DNA of 64,000 nt, taken from Pedobacter mucosus. GTDB lineage: Bacteria > Bacteroidota > Bacteroidia > Sphingobacteriales > Sphingobacteriaceae. The notes beneath the pieces are model-generated. The model had not been told where the DNA came from. It ran no database searches and saw only the letters and a program-made list of their open reading frames with translations. The position numbers were made by a program, and so were the translations under genes. The stretch lies in contig NZ_CP087585.1 of NCBI RefSeq assembly GCF_022200785.1, forward strand, positions 868,001 through 932,000. Direction: 5' to 3'. The number at the start of each line of letters is the position of its first letter. Positions within the stretch are counted from its first letter, which is position 1. Below, piece after piece: positions 15,001 through 25,950 of this stretch.

Positions 15001-18000
15001 TTGCTACAAATTCGGCAACCGTAACCATTACCGATAATGATAGTTCGGTAGCTACCATTACAGCCGGAACAAACGGTAACGAAAATGGCCCGGTTAATGG
15101 AACTTATACTGTTACGTTAAGCAATCCATCATCAACGGATACGCAAATTACCTTTACAATTGGCGGTACGGCAACTGATGGAAGTGATTACAGTACCATC
15201 ACTAAAACCATAACCATTTCAGCAGGACAAACCACAGGAACAATAAGTATTCCAGTGGTTAGTGATGCCATTGTGGAAGGAACGGAATCGGTGATTGTAA
15301 CTTTAGCAGGAACAAATAATCCAGCGGTAACCGTAAATGGAACACCAGCAACCATTAACATTTTAGATAATAACAGCGTAACAGCAAGTGTTTCGGTAGT
15401 TCAAACTAACGTTGATGAAGCTGCGGGCATTGCAACATTTACCGTAACCTTAAGTGGAGCAGTTCAGGATGCGTTTAGTGTTGGCTATAAAACGGCTGAT
15501 GGAACTGCAATTGCAGGTTTAGATTATACTGCAACTAGCGGAACCTTAACTTTCCCTGCAGGATCTGCTGCTGGATCTAGCTTAACTTTCACGGTTCCAG
15601 TTATTGATGATAACCTTGCAGAGCCAAGCGAAACTTTTGATGGATTGCTAACCAATGTAACCGGAGGATTAGTTACCATCGCCGACGGATCTGCAACAGT
15701 CACCATCACTGATAATGATGCATCAGTTGCAAGTATTGTTGCTGGTACACAAGGTAATGAGAACGGACCAACTAACGGAACATTTACCGTAACATTGAGT
15801 AATCCGGCATCAACAGCAACAGTTATTACTTATACCTTAACAGGTACGGCAACTGAAGGAAGTGATTACAGCACAATTGTAACCAAAACAATAACCATTC
15901 CTGCTGGTCAAACGATAGGAACAATTACCATCCCAGTATTAAACGATGCGATTATTGAGGGTACTGAAACTGTAGTTGCAACACTTACGGCTTCTGCTAA
16001 TCCATTAGTAACGTTAAATAATGCAGCAGCAAGCATCAATATTATCAATAATACAATTGGAACAGTTACGGTAACGGCATCAATAGATGGAGCGGAGCCT
16101 GCAACGCCTGGAGAATTTACTTTCACTTTAAGTAATGCATCTACAACGGATACACAAATTACTTATGTGGTAAGTGGATCGGCAACCAGCGGAGCTGATT
16201 ATACTTCAATCGGAAATACGGTAACTATCCCAGCGGGATCAACTTCGGTAAAAGTCGCCGTGCCAGTATTGAATGATAACATTGTTGAAGGCACTGAAAC
16301 AGTGATCTTAACCATGAATTCTGCAACGAATAATCCATTGGTAACAGCAAGTGCAACACCTTCAATAGTTAATATTACGGATGCAGGGTCATCGATTGTT
16401 AGCATTACAGCAGGAGCGAATGGTGCTGAAACCGGTTTAGTATATGGAACATTTATTGTTAGTTTAACTAACCCATCGTCAACGCCAACCGTTATTACTT
16501 ATACCTTATCAGGAAGTGCAGTTGAGGGAAGTGACTACAATACGATTATTACTAAAACGATAACCATTCCTGCTGGTCAAACCACCGGAACTATTGTTAT
16601 TCCAGTATTGACTGATGCTCTTGTTGAAGGAAGTGAAACCGTTGTTGCTTCGCTTGCAACATCAAGTAATCCATTGATGACGATCAGTAATGTGCCTGCA
16701 ACAATTAGTATTGTTGATGGAACAACGGAGACGGTAGCCGTCACTGCTACTTCAGATGGTGCTGAACCTAGTACACCAGGTTTGTTCACATTTACCATGA
16801 GTAATGTGTCTACCACTGATACACAAATTACTTTTGGAGTAACAGGAACTGCAACAAGCGGATTGGATTATACTTCAATTGGTACAACCGTAACCATTCC
16901 GGCTGGATCAACAAGTGCAACAATAGCGGTTCCGGTATTAGATGATGTGCTTAATGAAGGAAATGAAACCGTTATTTTAACAATGATTGCGGCAACAAAC
17001 AATCCTTTAATTACCGCTGCAACTACGCCTGCAACCGTAAATATTCGTGATAACCGTTCTCCAGTTGCAACTGCAGCAGCAATTACGACACAGGAAGATA
17101 ATGCGGTTAACGGTTCAATTACTGCAACTGATGCAGACGGCGATCCGATTACCTTTACAGTAGCCACCCAACCTGCCCACGGAACGGTTGTGCTTAATGC
17201 AAACGGAACCTATACCTACACGCCGGCACCGAACTACAACGGAGCGGATGTATTCACGGTAACGGTTAGCGATGGCAAGGGCGGAACAACAACGGTAACA
17301 ATCAACGTAACGGTAACCCCGGTTAACGATGTACCAGTTGCAACTGCACCAGCAATCACAACAACAGAAGATCAACCAGCTACAGGTAAAATCACTGCAA
17401 GCGATATCGACGGTGATCCGTTAACATTAACGGTAACTACGCCTCCAACAAATGGAATAGTTGTGGTTAACCCAGATGGAACTTATACCTACACACCAGC
17501 ACCGAACTTCAACGGAACGGACAGTTTCACGGTAACGGTAAGCGATGGAAAAGGCGGAACAACCACGGTAACCATCAACGTAACGGTAACCCCGGTTAAT
17601 GACATACCAGTTGCGACTGCACCTGCAATCACAACAACGGAAGATCAACCAGCTACAGGTAAAATCACTGCAAGCGATATTGACGGTGATCCGTTAACAT
17701 TCACGGTAACTACGCCTCCAACAAATGGAACGGTTGTGGTTAACACAGATGGAACTTATACCTACACACCGACACCAAACTTCAACGGAACGGATGTGTT
17801 TACGGTAACGGTTAGCGATGGCAAAGGCGGAACAACAACGGTAACAATCAACATAACGGTAACCCCGGTTAATGATGTACCAGTTGCAACTGCACCTGCA
17901 ATCACAACAACGGAAGATCAACCAGCTACAGGTAAAATCACTGCAAGCGATATCGACGGTGATCCGTTAACATTCACGGTAACTACGCCTCCAACAAATG

Positions 18001-21000
18001 GAACGGTTGTGGTTAACACAGATGGAACTTATACCTACACACCAGCACCGAACTTCAACGGAACGGATGTTTTCACGGTAACGGTAAGTGATGGCAAAGG
18101 TGGAACGACAACAGTAACCATTAACGTAACGGTAACGGCGGTTAATGATGTGCCAGTTGCAATTGCACCAGCAATCACAACAACAGAAGATCAACCAGCT
18201 ACAGGTAAAATCACTGCAAGCGATATCGACGGCGATCCATTGACATTTACGGTAACTACGCCTCCAACAAATGGAATGGTTGTGGTCAACACAGATGGAA
18301 CCTATACCTACACACCGACACCAAACTTCAACGGAACGGATGTGTTTACGGTAACGGTGAGCGATGGCAAGGGCGGAACAACTACGGTAACAATCAACGT
18401 AACGGTAACGGCGGTTAATGATGTACCAGTTGCAACTGCACCAGCAACGCTTAACACAAATAAAAACATCCCGGTTAGCGGTTCGATTACGGCAACGGAT
18501 GTGGATGGTGATGCCTTAACCTTTACAATTGCTACGCCGCCAACAAACGGTACAGTGGTTATAAATCCTGATGGAACTTTCACCTACACGCCAAATACCA
18601 ATTACAGCGGAACGGACAGTTTCACGGTAACGGTAAGCGATGGCAAAGGTGGAACAACAACGGTAACGGTTAACGTGGTGATCAGCCCAACCAACGTAGC
18701 TCCGGTAGCAACTGCAGCAGCAATTACTACACTAGAGGATAATGCGGTTAACGGTTCGATTACTGCAAGTGATGCAGATGGCGATCCATTAACATTCACA
18801 ATGGCCACCCAACCTGCCCACGGAACGGTTATGCTTAACGCAAACGGAACCTATACTTATACGCCAGCGCTAAACTACAACGGAACGGATGTATTTACGG
18901 TAACGGTAAGCGATGGAAAAGGCGGAACAACCACGGTAACCATCAACGTAACGGTAACGGCGGTTAATGACATACCAGTTGCGACTGCACCAGCAACGCT
19001 CAACACAAATAAAAACATCCCGGTTAGCGGTTCGATTACCGCGACTGATGTGGATGGTGATGCCTTAACCTTTACAATTGCTACACCGCCAACAAACGGT
19101 ACAGTAATTATAAATCCTGATGGAACGTTCACTTATACACCAAATACAAATTACAGCGGAACGGACAGTTTCACGGTAACGGTAAGCGATGGAAAAGGTG
19201 GAACAACAACGGTAACGGTTAATGTGGTGATCAATCCAACCAACGTTTCTCCGGTAGCAACTGCAACTGCAATTACGACACAGGAAGATAATGCGGTTAA
19301 CGGTTCAATCACTGCGACCGATGCAGATGGCGATCCATTAACATTTACAATTGCCACCCAACCTGCCCACGGAACGGTTGTGCTTAATGCAAACGGAACC
19401 TATACCTATACGCCGGCACCGAACTATAATGGAACGGATGTATTTACGGTAATGGTTAGCGATGGCAAGGGCGGAACAACAACGGTAACCATTAACGTAA
19501 CGGTAACGGCGGTTAATGATGTGCCATTTGCAACTACACCTGCAACGCTCAACACAAATAAAAACATCCCGGTTAGCGGTTCGATTACCGCAACGGATGT
19601 AGATGGTGATGCCTTAATTTTTACAATTGATACGCCGCCAACAAATGGTACGGTAGTTATAAATCCTGATGGAACTTTCACTTACACGCCAAATACAAAT
19701 TACAGCGGAACGGACAGTTTCACGGTAACGGTAAGCGATGGAAAAGGTGGAACAACAACGGTAACGGTTAATGTGGTGATCAATCCAACCAACGTTTCTC
19801 CGGTAGCAACTGCAACTGCAATTACGACACAGGAAGATAATGCGGTTAACGGTTCAATCACTGCGACCGATGCAGATGGCGATCCATTAACATTTACAAT
19901 TGCCACCCAACCTGCCCACGGAACGGTTGTGCTTAATGCAAACGGAACCTATACCTATACGCCGGCACCGAACTATAATGGAACGGATGTATTTACGGTA
20001 ACGGTTAGCGATGGCAAGGGCGGAACAACAACGGTAACCATTAACGTAACGGTAACGGCGGTTAATGATGTGCCATTTGCAACTACACCTGCAACGCTCA
20101 ACACAAATAAAAACATCCCGGTTAGCGGTTCGATTACCGCAACGGATGTGGATGGTGATGCCTTAACCTTTACAATTGCTACGCCGCCAACAAACGGTAC
20201 AGTGGTTATAAATCCTGATGGAACTTTCACCTACACGCCAAATACCAATTACAGCGGAACGGACAGTTTCACGGTAACGGTAAGCGATGGAAAAGGTGGA
20301 ACAACAACGGTAACGGTTAATGTGGTGATCAATCCGACCAACGTTTCTCCGGTAGCAGTTGCAGCAGCAATTACGACACAGGAAGATAATGCGGTTAACG
20401 GTTCGATTACTGCAAGTGATGCAGATGGCGATCCATTAACCTTTACAATGGCCACCCAACCTGCCCACGGAACGGTTGTGCTTAATGCAAACGGAACCTA
20501 TACCTACACACCAGCACTGAACTACAACGGAACGGATGTATTTACGGTAACAGTTAGCGACGGCAAAGGGGGAACAACAACAGTAACCATTAACGTAACG
20601 GTAACGGCGGTTAATGATATGCCAGTTGCAACATCTCCAGCAATAGCGACTTTACAAAATATTGCAGTGAATGGAAAAGTTACGGCGACTGATGTTGATG
20701 GTGATACCCCAATTTTTACAGTATCAACTCCACCAACAAATGGTACGGTAGTTATAAATCCTGATGGAACCTTCACTTACACGCCAAACACCAATTATAG
20801 TGGAACGGACAGTTTCACAGTAACGGTAAGCGATGGAAAAGGCGGAACAACAACAGTAACTATACCAGTAACCATCACCTTAGTGGCAGCACCTTCAATG
20901 AGTTTAACTAAGGTTGCAACTAACGCAGTAAGTAAAGCTGGCGATGTAATAAATTACAACATCATCGTAACCAATACTGGTAATATTGTATTAGCAAACA

Positions 21001-22490
21001 TCGCCATTGCAGATGCTGGTGCGGACATCGGCTCAATTACTCCAGCTGGAATTGCAACATTACTTCCAGGTGCAAGTGTAACGGTAACAGCAAAACATAC
21101 CGTTACTTTAACTGAAGTAAATGCTGGTTCATTTAGTAATCAGGCAAGTGCAACGGCTCAAACGCCAAACGGTGGAACGCTGATTAAGCCTAAATCTGAT
21201 AATCCTGCAACTCCAGCAATAGATGATGCAACGGTTACGGCTATTGCGCCAGCTTCTACGATTACTTTGGTTAAAACAGGTATAATTAGTGCTGATGGTA
21301 ACAGCATAACTTACAATTTCAGCGTTAAAAATACTGGAAACGTAACACTGCATATCATCACGTTAGTAGATACTAAACTTGGATTAAATAGGGTAATTCC
21401 AGGAACACTTGCTCCAGGCGCAACGGTAACTGAGAGTTATGTTTATCAATTATCTCAAGCGGATAAAGATGCAGGTAGCGTTACCAATACAGCAACAATA
21501 ACAGGTAGAACGCCTAATAATGATGCGGTAATTGATATCTCCGGAACAGCTGAAAATAATGATACACCAACGGTTACTTTATTCAATGCTAATCCTTCGA
21601 TAACGTTGGTAAAAGCAGCGGCATTTAATGGAAATAAAGTAACCTATACGTTTACCATTAAAAACACTGGTCCGGTAACGTTAAACACCATTACTTTAAC
21701 TGATGTAAAAATTGGGTTAACCAACAAGGTGATTACGGTAGCTGGCGGTTTGGCACCAGGAGCAACCGTTACTGATGTGGAGGTTTATACTTTAACTCAA
21801 GCTGATAAAGATTTGGGTACTGTAACGAACACTGCAACTGTAAACGCAAAAGCAACTGGCGGAATTAACGTTAGTGATATTTCCGGAACAACTGACGGCA
21901 ATAATACGCCAACAGTAATTTCGTTCCCTAAATCGCCAATTGCTATCGATGATAAGGCGCAAACAGATGCGAATGCTCCGGTAATAATTAAGGTATTGGA
22001 TAACGATAATCCTGGTAATTCAACATTTGATAAGTTAACTGTCGAAATTATTACCCAACCAACACATGGTAAAGTAGTGGTGAATGCAGATGGTACGGTA
22101 ACCTACACGCCAGATCAAGGTTATATTGGCGAAGATGCTTTCACTTATCGCGTAAAAGATGCTTACGGTTATTATACCAATGTTGCAACGGCAAATCTTT
22201 CGGCTAACTTCTTAAATATTGTAGTTCCAAATTTATTTACACCAAATGGTGATGGAATAAACGATGTATTCGAAATTCGCGGATTAAATCAATTCCAGGC
22301 GAATGAGTTGCAGATTATTAACCGTTGGGGTAATGAAGTTTTCCACGCAAAAGGTTATCAAAATAACTGGACAGGCGAGGGATTAAACGAAGGAACTTAT
22401 TATTATTTACTGCGTGTTAAAAAAGCGGGTAGTAATGAATTCGAAGTGTTGAAAGGCTACGTTACGTTAATTAGAGCGTTTAAAAATTAG
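1..22490 (+). CDS. Giant T9SS-secreted multidomain surface adhesin (SprB-like), 5' partial
   Basis: The reading frame is open from base 3 with no start codon that fits an N-terminus, so the gene begins upstream; the first internal Met (207) is not a start. At least 7495 residues are visible. In order they are cadherin/Ig-like repeats of about 100 residues (3-4830), 36 Calx-beta-like repeats (4832-17055), 14 Ig-like repeats of about 91 residues (17056-20880), three DUF11-type repeats (20887-21930), one more Ig-like domain, and a C-terminal sorting domain with the signature [14 protein letters not shown] and later [10 protein letters not shown]. That tail is the gliding-motility-associated/T9SS type B CTD, so the product should be exported by T9SS and held on the cell surface, probably as an adhesin. 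Calx-beta and cadherin-like folds commonly bind calcium. The adjacent PorP/SprF gene supports a SprB/SprF-like pair. Whether it serves gliding, attachment or another role cannot be told. Confidence 0.93.
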   Translation, partial: VYTIPGIGNITINADGSYNFVPVNTYNGVVPPIVYTVSDGQGGTATATFTITVISNNSAPIAVDDAATMVEDGGTLSDTLFGGAGDDSDPDPDPFFVTKFTIDGITGDQLIATPITIPNVGTITINANGSYTFTPVLNFNGNVPQITYTIKDVPNRNGATAGEASAKLRITVTAVNDAPIVVSETETILEDSPGLNKNLLSNDTDVEGSPLSITGYTISGNPGGTPALGAPFTIPGVGVITINANGNYTFVPAANYNGIVPVITYTVSDGALTTNGSLAITVTAVNDNPTVADVAKSGLEDTAIPFTALDFTSKFNDIDGNTLSKIKIVTLPANGILTLGTTPITVGQEINVADLANITFTPNPDFNGTTSFKWNANDGLIYADIDANVNLTITPTNDAPLVNNEVETIAEGAVSLTKTSANGLLANDNDVDGNPLTITSFNVAGNAGAAPTLGSPYTIPAVGDITINADGSYVFVPLTNYNGTVPVITYAVNDGQNLPNSIVFGTLTINVTPVNDAPVAVNDVASVTEDGVLAVTPSATTGLLANDTDIDGPALSIISYTIAGITATPTIGAPFTIPNVGIIQIDANGGYQFTPNANYSGAVPAIVYTVSDGSLSATAGLTITINPVNDNPVANNDVVTILEDATLTATASNGLLANDTDAENDNLLVTGFTINGITGNQTPGTPVAIPNIGILTINADGSYSFTPEPNFNGTVPLVTYEITDGNGGTASATFAITITAVDDAPIATNDAASINEDEILTRNAATGLLANDSDIDNDPLSINGFTIAGMPGIQTIGNEVTIIGVGGITIGTIKINSDGSYEFKPAANYNGAVPLIAYTVTDATGLTATATLSITIFSVNDAPIASAIPLSITTPEDTAQNGLISASDADGDPLTFTLTTAPLHGTVTLNPDGTYTYAPALNYNGADSFTVTVSDGKGGAAVITIPVTVTPVNDVPVASSPPITTAEDTPKTGVVTASDADADPLTFTLSTPPANGVVVLDANGNYTYTPNANFNGSDSFTITVSDGKGGNTLVNIPVTITAVNDIPVATSPAVSTAEDTPVSGTITSTDVDGDPLTYTTTTAPTNGVVVINADGTYTYTPNLNYNGSDSFTVTVSDGKGGTTTVTISITVTSVNDIPTATSPAISTTEDTPKAGVITIGDADGDALTITVITQPTHGTVVVNQNGNYVYTPALNYNGADSFTVTVSDGNGGTKTLTIPITVTPVNDPPVASSPAISTAEDTPKTGAITATDVDGDVLTYTVTTPPLHGTVVVSANGTYTYRPALDYNGPDSFTVTVSDGNGGTTTVTILVTVTAVNDNPIANNDLLTVLEDANATIIDVLANDNSGPDTGETLTVTSTTQPANGTVTLTAGVVSFKPNANFNGTTSFSYTISDGNGGTATANVNITVTPVNDAPSFAKGADQLVNASAGAQTSTGWATAISAGPADEVANQTVNFIVTNNNNTLFTVQPSIDANGNLTYTPAGNFAGRATVTVAIHDNGGILNGGVDQSANQTFIISVKPVGTPDIITTLVGTPVITDVKANDGATSTTATVLAGNGANGTTTVDGNGKVTYTPNPGYTGSDSYTYTLTTTDGVVSDPITVTINVFPTVVLSGPASVNENAGNVLYTVTLTGTPGTTLASPVTVVTGITNVGTTAADYIFNSTTITFPVGSVVGQPSGTITFPVRINDDAIDENDENFTVNIGTINGPASLGNSTITTTIVDNDNSSIAIGDVTVNEAAGTATFVVTLTGNIQNSFSVNYTTVDGTAVSTTNPDFTAGTGTITFPANAVTGDTQSITVSIIDDLVAETSEAFSVSLSGITGSTTISKAVGTGTITDNDIARVSISATPNSYDESAGLATFTIMLNRGVQDAFTVTYGTTDGTAKAGSDYTATSSTYTFPAGSLAGALYTFNVPVLNDNVVEQAEAFTASITNVSGTLVTVGTGTATATITDNDVATVKITAGTAGNENGPVNGTFTVTLSNPSSTPTVVTYSLAGSATEGDDFTAITTKTITIPAGDVTGTITIPVKTDLLVEGTETVIATLASTDNAKISVTSVVADQTASIDILDNNSASVSISTDPIINENAGTATFTVTLNAAVQNLFTVNYATADGTAKAGMNLDYTATSGTFTFAAGSPAGTTKTFTVPINNDNTVEGDETFSATLSGLSTNLVTIATGTANVIITDNDTSIASISAGLNGDETGPANGTFIVTLSNPSSTNTEITYTIAGSATEGDDYTAIPRTITILAGATTGTITIPVKTDLLTESNETVIANLVSTTSTFVTITPTVANQTATINIIDENTSSVSISTAPTVNEADGTATFTVTLNNAVQNAFSVNYATANGTATAGSDYTATSGTLNFTANSAAGTTRTFTVPINNDNIAEIAETFSATISGITGNIVTINNATATTSIVDNDAVTAKITAGTPGNENGSIPGTFTVTLSNPSSTDTEITYTLGGTATEGDDYTAITTKTITILAGDVTATIAIPVKPDAIVEGTETVIATLVSTNSALVTITPIAADKTASINIFDNTTATVSISATTNGAEPATSGSFTFTLSNVSTTDTQVTYSVGGTATSGADYTSIGTTVTIPAGSLTKTVDVSVLDDAFAESTETVVLTMVAATNNPAITASTIPYSLNITDNDAATVAINSVTVAENAGNATFTVTLTGNVQDAFTVNYATANGSAIAGSDYTATTSSVTFPAGSVSGSTQTFTVPITDDNLTELTETFTATLNSLSAGSVVAISATNATGTATITDNDAASVAINSVSALESDGNMVFTVTLTGNVQNAISVNYATSDNTAIAGNDYTATAGLITFPAGSVTGATQTITIPITNDNITELAESFKITLSGATTPVTITQAEGFGTINDNDPATVSISATPTSVDEAIGNATFTVTLNNAVQSAFTVDYSTSNGTATAGSDYTSATGTLTFPAGSAAGATLTFTVPITNDNIVETSETLNATISNVTGNLVTIATNTAALTIADNDSSIATITPAIQGNENGPIAGTYTVTLSNPSATDTEITYTLGGTATEGSDYSSMLTKTIIIPAGAVTGTITIPVLTDAIVEGSETIIATLTSTNNPAVTVNNTPATINITDNSTATITVAATKDGAEPTVAGEFTFTLSNLSTTNTQITYVVNGTAISGSDYTSIGTTVVIPAGQTTIKVAVPVLDDNIAEGTETVTLTMAAATNNAAITASTTPATVNITDNDTSVATILAGNPGNENGPIDGTFTVTLSNPSSQPTLITYTVNGTATEGDDYTAITRTITIPAGSITGTITIPVKTDAVVEGAETVALTLVSSNNPLVTVTTTAADKTATINILDNNVATVSIFAIPQNIDEFAGKATFAVTLNAAVQNAFTVDYTTTNGTALSGLDYSVTSGTLTFPAGSIAGATITFEVPVADDNLVEPNEAFNGTISNVTGGLVTIAANTASVNIIDNDTSVATITAGINGNETGPIGGSFTVTLSNPSSTDTEFTYTLGGTATEGSDYTAITTKTVVIPAGLTTVIISIPVVSDAITEATETVIATLTASNNPKITVAATPASINIIDANTASISISTTPTINEANGTATFTVTLNNAVQDAFSVDYATSDGTALAGADYTAKTGKLDFPANSPAGTTLTFTVNINNDNLAEVDETFTATLSGITGGVVVISNATVTATIVDNDAAIATITAGTPGNENGPIDGTFTVTLSNPSSTPTVITYTLGGTAVEDDDYFTISTQTITIPAGALTGTITIPVKIDAIVEGNETVIATLVSTNSSLVSITPAAADKAATINIIDGTVATVSVVATTNGAEPTTPGLFTFTLSNVSTTDTQITYSVGGTATSGIDFTSIGTTVTIPAGSTTATVQVPVLEDNIAEGTETVVLTMNAATSNNAITAVNTPASVDIVDNDTSIATITSGSAGNENGPINGSFTVTLSNPSTVPTVITYTLTGTATEGSDYTTIVTKTVTIAAGQTSAIITIPVIADNTVEATETIIATLVSSGNPLVTVSNTTASIDILDNTTATVTVAATTNGAEPTVPGLFTFTLSNVSTSDTQITYSVSGTATSGTDYTSIGSTVTIPAGQTTATVRVPVLDDNTVEGAETVVLTMNSVTNNTAITANTTAATVTINDNDTAVATITPGILGNENGPINGTFTVTLSNPSATPTVITYTTGGTATEGVDYTTIVKTITIPAGATIGTITIPVLADAIVEGNEAVNVILSSTNNPLVTVNNTPASINIVDNTPATITVLATTNGAEPSTAGQFTFTLSNVSTTDTQITYSVNGTATSGSDYTAIGTTVTIPAGKTTATMAVPVLDDNIVEQTETVILTMTAATSNTAISASTTPATVNITDNDTAIATITAGNTGNENGPINGTFTVTLSNPSSTDSQITYTLGGTANEGTDYSPISKTITIPAGSTIGTIIIPVLQDAVLEGTETVTATLVSSSSTAITISSAPASINILDNSTATVSISSTPTINENAGMATFTVTLNAAVQNPFSVDYATSNGTATAGLDYTATTGTLVFPANSLAGATLSFSVPINNDNIVEAAETFNATLSNVQGGLITIAIPTATVTITDNDTAVATISRGTNGNESGPVNGTFIVTLSNPSSTDTQLTYTLSGTATEGSDYTIITSKTITIPAGETTGTITIPVIVDAVAESIETVVATLGTSNNPAISISNTPVSINILDANTANVSIAINAANVIESAGSVTLSVTLNIAVQNSFTVDYATANGTALAGLDYTATSGTLTFPANSLAGTILNVSIPILDDNLIENSETFAVGLSNVLGADVAIGLSPATVTIADNDTAIATITAATNANENGMVSGVFNITLTNPSSTPTTLTFTLGGSASESADYSAVTKTIVIPANQTTATITIPILEDQVAEGTETLIATLTNSSNPAITVNNTPASIDIIDEDVATVSISTTPIIIENASTATFTVTLNKAVQNAFTVNYATADGTANSGSDFIATNGTLTFPANSAAGTILTFTVPVNDDNLVEPSETFGATLTSVTGGVVNIATNSATVTITDNDSSVATITAGTNGNENGPVNGTYTVTLSNPSSTDTQITFTIGGTATDGSDYSTITKTITISAGQTTGTISIPVVSDAIVEGTESVIVTLAGTNNPAVTVNGTPATINILDNNSVTASVSVVQTNVDEAAGIATFTVTLSGAVQDAFSVGYKTADGTAIAGLDYTATSGTLTFPAGSAAGSSLTFTVPVIDDNLAEPSETFDGLLTNVTGGLVTIADGSATVTITDNDASVASIVAGTQGNENGPTNGTFTVTLSNPASTATVITYTLTGTATEGSDYSTIVTKTITIPAGQTIGTITIPVLNDAIIEGTETVVATLTASANPLVTLNNAAASINIINNTIGTVTVTASIDGAEPATPGEFTFTLSNASTTDTQITYVVSGSATSGADYTSIGNTVTIPAGSTSVKVAVPVLNDNIVEGTETVILTMNSATNNPLVTASATPSIVNITDAGSSIVSITAGANGAETGLVYGTFIVSLTNPSSTPTVITYTLSGSAVEGSDYNTIITKTITIPAGQTTGTIVIPVLTDALVEGSETVVASLATSSNPLMTISNVPATISIVDGTTETVAVTATSDGAEPSTPGLFTFTMSNVSTTDTQITFGVTGTATSGLDYTSIGTTVTIPAGSTSATIAVPVLDDVLNEGNETVILTMIAATNNPLITAATTPATVNIRDNRSPVATAAAITTQEDNAVNGSITATDADGDPITFTVATQPAHGTVVLNANGTYTYTPAPNYNGADVFTVTVSDGKGGTTTVTINVTVTPVNDVPVATAPAITTTEDQPATGKITASDIDGDPLTLTVTTPPTNGIVVVNPDGTYTYTPAPNFNGTDSFTVTVSDGKGGTTTVTINVTVTPVNDIPVATAPAITTTEDQPATGKITASDIDGDPLTFTVTTPPTNGTVVVNTDGTYTYTPTPNFNGTDVFTVTVSDGKGGTTTVTINITVTPVNDVPVATAPAITTTEDQPATGKITASDIDGDPLTFTVTTPPTNGTVVVNTDGTYTYTPAPNFNGTDVFTVTVSDGKGGTTTVTINVTVTAVNDVPVAIAPAITTTEDQPATGKITASDIDGDPLTFTVTTPPTNGMVVVNTDGTYTYTPTPNFNGTDVFTVTVSDGKGGTTTVTINVTVTAVNDVPVATAPATLNTNKNIPVSGSITATDVDGDALTFTIATPPTNGTVVINPDGTFTYTPNTNYSGTDSFTVTVSDGKGGTTTVTVNVVISPTNVAPVATAAAITTLEDNAVNGSITASDADGDPLTFTMATQPAHGTVMLNANGTYTYTPALNYNGTDVFTVTVSDGKGGTTTVTINVTVTAVNDIPVATAPATLNTNKNIPVSGSITATDVDGDALTFTIATPPTNGTVIINPDGTFTYTPNTNYSGTDSFTVTVSDGKGGTTTVTVNVVINPTNVSPVATATAITTQEDNAVNGSITATDADGDPLTFTIATQPAHGTVVLNANGTYTYTPAPNYNGTDVFTVMVSDGKGGTTTVTINVTVTAVNDVPFATTPATLNTNKNIPVSGSITATDVDGDALIFTIDTPPTNGTVVINPDGTFTYTPNTNYSGTDSFTVTVSDGKGGTTTVTVNVVINPTNVSPVATATAITTQEDNAVNGSITATDADGDPLTFTIATQPAHGTVVLNANGTYTYTPAPNYNGTDVFTVTVSDGKGGTTTVTINVTVTAVNDVPFATTPATLNTNKNIPVSGSITATDVDGDALTFTIATPPTNGTVVINPDGTFTYTPNTNYSGTDSFTVTVSDGKGGTTTVTVNVVINPTNVSPVAVAAAITTQEDNAVNGSITASDADGDPLTFTMATQPAHGTVVLNANGTYTYTPALNYNGTDVFTVTVSDGKGGTTTVTINVTVTAVNDMPVATSPAIATLQNIAVNGKVTATDVDGDTPIFTVSTPPTNGTVVINPDGTFTYTPNTNYSGTDSFTVTVSDGKGGTTTVTIPVTITLVAAPSMSLTKVATNAVSKAGDVINYNIIVTNTGNIVLANIAIADAGADIGSITPAGIATLLPGASVTVTAKHTVTLTEVNAGSFSNQASATAQTPNGGTLIKPKSDNPATPAIDDATVTAIAPASTITLVKTGIISADGNSITYNFSVKNTGNVTLHIITLVDTKLGLNRVIPGTLAPGATVTESYVYQLSQADKDAGSVTNTATITGRTPNNDAVIDISGTAENNDTPTVTLFNANPSITLVKAAAFNGNKVTYTFTIKNTGPVTLNTITLTDVKIGLTNKVITVAGGLAPGATVTDVEVYTLTQADKDLGTVTNTATVNAKATGGINVSDISGTTDGNNTPTVISFPKSPIAIDDKAQTDANAPVIIKVLDNDNPGNSTFDKLTVEIITQPTHGKVVVNADGTVTYTPDQGYIGEDAFTYRVKDAYGYYTNVATANLSANFLNIVVPNLFTPNGDGINDVFEIRGLNQFQANELQIINRWGNEVFHAKGYQNNWTGEGLNEGTYYYLLRVKKAGSNEFEVLKGYVTLIRAFKN
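3..4830 (+). repeat. N-terminal array of cadherin/Ig-like repeats (coding)
   Basis: Roughly fifteen or more units of 90-105 residues, each with an acidic turn such as DGDPLTFT or NDTDIDG, a central [19 protein letters not shown] strand and the closing SDGKGG...VTPVNDVP signature typical of VCBS/cadherin-like bacterial surface repeats. The units diverge more at DNA level than those at 17-20.9 kb, so this array looks older. Confidence 0.85.
4832..17055 (+). repeat. Array of 36 Calx-beta-like repeats (coding)
   Basis: I counted 36 units by the recurring boundary I(T/V/L/I)D(N/E/A)(D/N/T). Unit cores carry features such as [28 protein letters not shown] and ETFSATLSG, typical of Calx-beta domains. 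At least three subtypes alternate: an NENGP...TLSNPSST type, an ATVSIS...NYATADGTA type, and a GAEP...[15 protein letters not shown] type. This suggests growth by duplication of multi-domain blocks. Such domains often bind calcium and stiffen long adhesins. Confidence 0.85.
17056..20880 (+). repeat. Array of 14 near-identical Ig-like repeats (coding)
   Basis: Fourteen units of about 91-92 residues share [14 protein letters not shown]. Units 2-5 are one subtype ([17 protein letters not shown]). Units 6-13 alternate subtype B ([18 protein letters not shown]) with subtype A ([17 protein letters not shown]). Unit 14 is a divergent cap. Identity between units is very high at nucleotide level, unlike the rest of the gene. 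Confidence 0.9.
18424..20620 (+). repeat. 549-bp higher-order tandem DNA repeat (B+A pairs, four copies)
   Basis: Subtype B and A units are amplified together as a 549-bp block repeated four times in register; for example, the same motif recurs at 18425 and 18974. The copies starting at about 19251 and 19800 differ at only one base over roughly the first 365 bases, by eye. This indicates recent duplication or gene conversion, and the region is prone to length change and assembly collapse. Confidence 0.88.
22210..22490 (+). other. T9SS type B C-terminal sorting domain
   Basis: The last about 90 residues carry [33 protein letters not shown], the W of NNWTGEG, and [10 protein letters not shown] before a terminal Y-V-T-L-I-R strand. 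These are the hallmarks of the gliding-motility-associated C-terminal domain (TIGR04131-like) recognised by the type IX secretion system. Type B CTDs commonly depend on a PorP/SprF-like protein, which is the next gene. Confidence 0.93.
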
Positions 22491-22501
22491 ATAAGAGGCT
22501 T

Positions 22502-22533
22502 AGGGGAAACGAGATTAAAAAATCGTTTTCCCT
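22502..22533 (+). promoter_or_regulatory. Intercistronic hairpin between adhesin and PorP/SprF genes
   Basis: The arms AGGGGAAACGA (22502-22512) and TCGTTTTCCCT (22523-22533) pair with one G-T wobble and are followed by TTTAAG. The U tract is too short for a confident terminator. It could act as a partial terminator or an mRNA-stabilising element that sets different levels of the giant protein and its partner. Confidence 0.5.
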
Positions 22534-22540
22534 TTAAGAT

Positions 22541-23521
22541 ATGATGATGATGAAGAAATTAATATTATTAATAACAGGTTCATTTTTACTAATGGTTAGG
22601 CCAGCATCTGCACAGCAGGATGCGCAATATAGCCAGTACATGTTTAACGGAATCTACATCAACCCAGCTTATGCAGGTTATAAAGAGGTGCTAAATGCGC
22701 ACAGTTTTTACCGCAGTCAATGGACGGGAATAACGGGAGCACCCAAAAGCATGTCGCTTGCGGTAGATGCAATTGCCAATAACGGCAATGTTGGTTTAGC
22801 GCTTCAAGTGGCCAGCGATAAACTTGGCGCACAAAATAACCTGAGTATTTATGGCAATTACGCCTATCGAATAAGGATGAACAGTGATGGAAGTTCTCGC
22901 TTGGCGCTTGGTCTTGGCGTGGGTATGGTCCAGTTGGGAATTGATGGTTCGTTATTACACCCTAACGATCCTGAACCCAACCAGCCACTTGGCGTTCAGA
23001 GTACCATTGTGCCTGATGCAAGGGCAGGAATTTACTTCTCAAATGATCGTTTTTATGCAGGTTTATCAGCCGATAATTTAATTTCTACTTATATCAATAT
23101 TGATAGATATGCTTTTATTCCACAGCCAAAGCCTCATTATTACTTAACGGCTGGTATATTAATTCCAATAAATGAAGATTTTCAGGTGAAACCGTCATTC
23201 CTGCTTAAGGATGATAGAGGAGGACCAACGAGTTTAGATCTTAACGCTTTTTTGCTCATTAAAGAATTTTTGTGGGTTGGCGGATCATACCGAACAGGGG
23301 TGAAATTGTACGATAAAAGTTATTTGCAAAGCGATCTTACACCAAGAAACTCCGCTGTTGCGGCAGTACAAATTTTTCCATCCGAAAAATTACGCATTGG
23401 TTATGGTTACGATTTTTCTATAGGTCCGTTGCTAGGCTACAGTGGTGGAACCCATGAAATCTCGATCGCCTATTTATTTATAAAACCAAATTTCAGAATG
23501 GCAACACCTAGGGTTTTTTAA
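22541..23521 (+). CDS. PorP/SprF family type IX secretion outer-membrane protein
   Basis: A 326-residue protein with a signal peptide ending near ASAQQ, then the family hallmark QYSQYMFNGIYINPAYAGYK. It continues as alternating beta segments expected of a 14-strand-type outer-membrane barrel, ending IGYGYDFSIGPL...GGTHEISIAYLF. Members of this family (PorP, SprF) accompany T9SS type B substrates and help export or surface-anchor them. The gene lies 50 bases after the giant adhesin and 42 bases before an OmpA-type gene, the usual order in Bacteroidota. The start is ambiguous because four ATG codons occur in a row at 22541-22552, before KKL; the signal peptide works from any of them. It most likely services the upstream adhesin specifically. 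Confidence 0.93.
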   Translation: MMMMKKLILLITGSFLLMVRPASAQQDAQYSQYMFNGIYINPAYAGYKEVLNAHSFYRSQWTGITGAPKSMSLAVDAIANNGNVGLALQVASDKLGAQNNLSIYGNYAYRIRMNSDGSSRLALGLGVGMVQLGIDGSLLHPNDPEPNQPLGVQSTIVPDARAGIYFSNDRFYAGLSADNLISTYINIDRYAFIPQPKPHYYLTAGILIPINEDFQVKPSFLLKDDRGGPTSLDLNAFLLIKEFLWVGGSYRTGVKLYDKSYLQSDLTPRNSAVAAVQIFPSEKLRIGYGYDFSIGPLLGYSGGTHEISIAYLFIKPNFRMATPRVF

Positions 23522-23563
23522 ATATTGACTACAGTTTTTTAGAAAGAAATAGCAAACAAAATA

Positions 23564-25525
23564 ATGAAGAAATTTTTAATAGGTACCTGCTTTTTAGTAT
23601 ACTGTTTATTTGCGTTGAGTTTAGCTGCAAATGCACAATATATTTTAAAAGATGCTGATAAGCAGTACGATCTGTTTAATTACAGTAGGGCTATAGATTT
23701 ATATGAGCAAGCCTATAAAAAGAAACAAACTTTGCATGTTGCAGGGCGTTTAGCTAACGCTTATATGTTTACAAATAATTATAAACAGGCAGAAAGTTGG
23801 TTCGCCGTAGCGATAAAAATGGCGAACAATAAGCCAGAAAATATTCTTGGTTATGCAAAAGCCTTGCAGAGCAATTCGAAATATAATGAGGCGAAAGTGC
23901 AATACCTAAATTATATTGATAAGAATAAAGGACTATCTGAAAAGCAACAGGCAATTTGGATTGCATCCTGCGATTCTGCTATAAAATGGATGAGAAATCC
24001 TAAAAAAGTAGAGCTGATTAATCAAAAAGCCATAAACAGTTTACAGTCTGATTGGGGTGCTGTTGATTATTTAGATGGAATCGTTTTTACCTCCGACAGG
24101 ATAGATTCAAAATTTGAATCAAAGGAGCGAACACCTTTTTTGCAATTTGACGGTGGACAAAAACCAGATAAAAAAGTTTACGGTTGGACAGGAAATGGTT
24201 ATTTAAAACTTTATTTTAAAGCATCAGCAAATGATAGTTTAATTTTATTTCCGATTAAAACGGGTACGGAATATCATGTGGGCTCGGCAACGTTTACTGC
24301 AGATGGTAATACCATTTACTTTACCTTAACGCAGATAACTGATGAATTAAAGCAATTAAAAAAGCAACCGACAACTGTTAATGTAGAAATTTTTAGCAGT
24401 ACAAAAGCTGCTGATGGCGCTTGGGGTGAACCCGTTTCTTTCACCTATAATAATGTAAATAAATATTCAGTTGGCGATCCATTCATTTCTACCGATGGAC
24501 AGAGTTTATACTTCTCTTCTAATATGCCCGGTGGAAAAGGCGGAACCGATATTTATGTCTGCTTAAAAACTGATGCAGGAGAATGGGGGAAACCAGTTAA
24601 TTTGCAAGAAGTAAATACCGAAGGCAATGAACGCAGTCCGGTTTTTGATGGAAAAAATAATTTTTATTTCTCTAGTGATGGCAGAGTAGGAATGGGTGGA
24701 TTAGATGTTTATGAAGCATTAAGAAATGGTAGTGGCATAGGCAGGATTGATAACATGGGCTATCCTTTTAATTCACCTCAAGATGATTTCGGATTCAGCT
24801 TAAATGAAAAAGGAAGTGTAGATTATCTTTCCTCTAACCGTGACGGCGGAATGGGTAGCGATGACATTTATTTCCTCGACAAAAAAACGATTCTGGCTTT
24901 TCGATTAGAAGGTAGGGTTTATAATAAGGTTACCAATGAACCAATTGTAGCTGCATTGGTAACTTTGGCAAAAATAAATGGCAACAGTGTAAAAACAGAA
25001 ACTGATGATAATGGGAATTATAAATTTGACTTAGCTAAAGAATCGGAATACAACGTATCGGCAGAAAAAACAAGTTATAGATCTGATATTGAAAATTTAG
25101 CAACCATCGGTTTAACCACATCAGAAGTTTTGACACAGGATTTGTTTTTAGAAACCATTGTACTTAACCAAGCGATCAAATTAGAAAATATTTATTACGA
25201 CTTTAATAAATCTAACATCAGACCCGATGCGGCGTTAGAATTAGACAAACTCGTTAAAATTTTGAAAGACAATCCCACCATTTGGATCGAGTTGGGTTCG
25301 CATACCGATAGCCGTGGCAAGGATAAGTTTAACCTTTCATTGTCTCAAAGTAGGGCAAATGCTGCTGTACAATACATTATTGATCGAGGTATTGAAAAAA
25401 ATCGCATCACCGCAAAAGGATATGGCGAAAGTCAGTTGTTGAATGGTTGCGTAAATGGTGTAAATTGTACGGATGCGGATCATCAATTAAATAGAAGAAC
25501 AGAATTCAAAATTGTAAAGCTCTAG
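23564..25525 (+). CDS. OmpA-family envelope protein with TPR, PD40 and carboxypeptidase-regulatory-like domains
   Basis: A 653-residue protein with signal peptide MKKFLIGTCFLVYCLFALSL..ANAQ. Residues about 25-135 form TPR-like helices. About 220-440 carry WD40-like PD40 blades (DGQSLYFSSNMPGGKGGTDI, KNNFYFSSDGRVGMGGLDVY). About 445-530 form a carboxypeptidase-regulatory/Cna-B-like beta-sandwich. About 540-653 form an OmpA C-terminal domain (YYDFNKSNIRPDA, LGSHTDSRGKD, LSLSQSRANAAVQYI), which in this family binds peptidoglycan. This architecture recurs next to PorP/SprF genes and resembles the T9SS-associated PorE type, so it probably couples the exported adhesin or its partner to the cell wall. 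A probable terminator follows directly, closing the three-gene unit. Confidence 0.9.
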   Translation: MKKFLIGTCFLVYCLFALSLAANAQYILKDADKQYDLFNYSRAIDLYEQAYKKKQTLHVAGRLANAYMFTNNYKQAESWFAVAIKMANNKPENILGYAKALQSNSKYNEAKVQYLNYIDKNKGLSEKQQAIWIASCDSAIKWMRNPKKVELINQKAINSLQSDWGAVDYLDGIVFTSDRIDSKFESKERTPFLQFDGGQKPDKKVYGWTGNGYLKLYFKASANDSLILFPIKTGTEYHVGSATFTADGNTIYFTLTQITDELKQLKKQPTTVNVEIFSSTKAADGAWGEPVSFTYNNVNKYSVGDPFISTDGQSLYFSSNMPGGKGGTDIYVCLKTDAGEWGKPVNLQEVNTEGNERSPVFDGKNNFYFSSDGRVGMGGLDVYEALRNGSGIGRIDNMGYPFNSPQDDFGFSLNEKGSVDYLSSNRDGGMGSDDIYFLDKKTILAFRLEGRVYNKVTNEPIVAALVTLAKINGNSVKTETDDNGNYKFDLAKESEYNVSAEKTSYRSDIENLATIGLTTSEVLTQDLFLETIVLNQAIKLENIYYDFNKSNIRPDAALELDKLVKILKDNPTIWIELGSHTDSRGKDKFNLSLSQSRANAAVQYIIDRGIEKNRITAKGYGESQLLNGCVNGVNCTDADHQLNRRTEFKIVKL

Positions 25526-25550
25526 TTTAATAAACTGTAATAAATTTTAA

Positions 25551-25580
25551 GCCTGAACAGAAATGTTTCAGGCTTTTTTA
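25551..25580 (+). terminator. Rho-independent terminator after the OmpA-type gene
   Basis: GCCTGAACA and TGTTTCAGGC flank a short loop and are followed by TTTTTT. It lies 25 bases past the stop codon and ends the adhesin/PorP/OmpA transcription unit. Confidence 0.8.
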
Positions 25581-25640
25581 TGGCAGGTGAGGTAATAAAT
25601 GATAATATGCATCATTAAAACTAAATTCCATCTATCAAAA

Positions 25641-25663
25641 AAAGCCTTTCATTGCTGAAAGGC
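25641..25663 (-). terminator. Rho-independent terminator, minus strand (distal)
   Basis: A perfect stem GCCTTTCA / TGAAAGGC with a TTGC loop. On the minus strand it is followed by a run of T (the plus strand has AAAAAAA before it). It lies about 290 bases beyond the last gene of the phytochrome operon and may end a separate short minus-strand transcript. Confidence 0.65.
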
Positions 25664-25723
25664 TTCCATTTTAACCTAAACGTCCCGTTGTTTAAGATAT
25701 ATCAAATATATTATTTTTTTAAA

Positions 25724-25750
25724 TAAAAAAGGGTAATCAAAAGATTACCC
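25724..25750 (-). terminator. Rho-independent terminator of the phytochrome/response-regulator operon
   Basis: A perfect stem GGGTAATC / GATTACCC with an AAAA loop, followed on the minus strand by TTTTTT. It is the first strong terminator after the receiver-domain gene that ends at 25951. Confidence 0.72.
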
Positions 25751-25950
25751 TAATCGCTGGGACGATTTAGTAAATATTATAATAGTAGTCTTATACTTCT
25801 TATTCAACGTTCGCAATTACGGATCATTAGTAATTATATTTTAAATAATTAATATGACTTTATATTTACATATATACAAACGATAAAATCAGTTCTGTAG
25901 ATTGCGTATTTATATAAGTTTTTAATTTAAAATATAATTAATTTGATTTG

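Larger units (their letters stand above)
25581..25950. other. Gene-free stretch with nested inverted repeats
   Basis: No ORF of coding character is seen. The stretch holds two perfect 8-bp hairpins whose T-tracts are on the minus strand (25644-25663 and 25731-25750). A longer imperfect inverted repeat (25676-25686 with 25759-25770) encloses the second hairpin. It is either the 3' end of the phytochrome operon or a small structured RNA gene on the minus strand. Confidence 0.5.

Noticed and set aside
104..20776. Dozens of antisense ORFs of 60-110 codons opposite the giant adhesin gene
   Set aside because: They recur at exactly the spacing of the domain repeats, have low-complexity V/A/S/T-rich translations and no ribosome-binding sites. 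They are shadows caused by the repetitive Thr/Val/Asn codons of the plus-strand gene.
17056..20880. Short regularly spaced repeats that could suggest a CRISPR-like array
   Set aside because: The repeat units are about 273 bp, contiguous and in frame within one ORF; there are no unique spacers.
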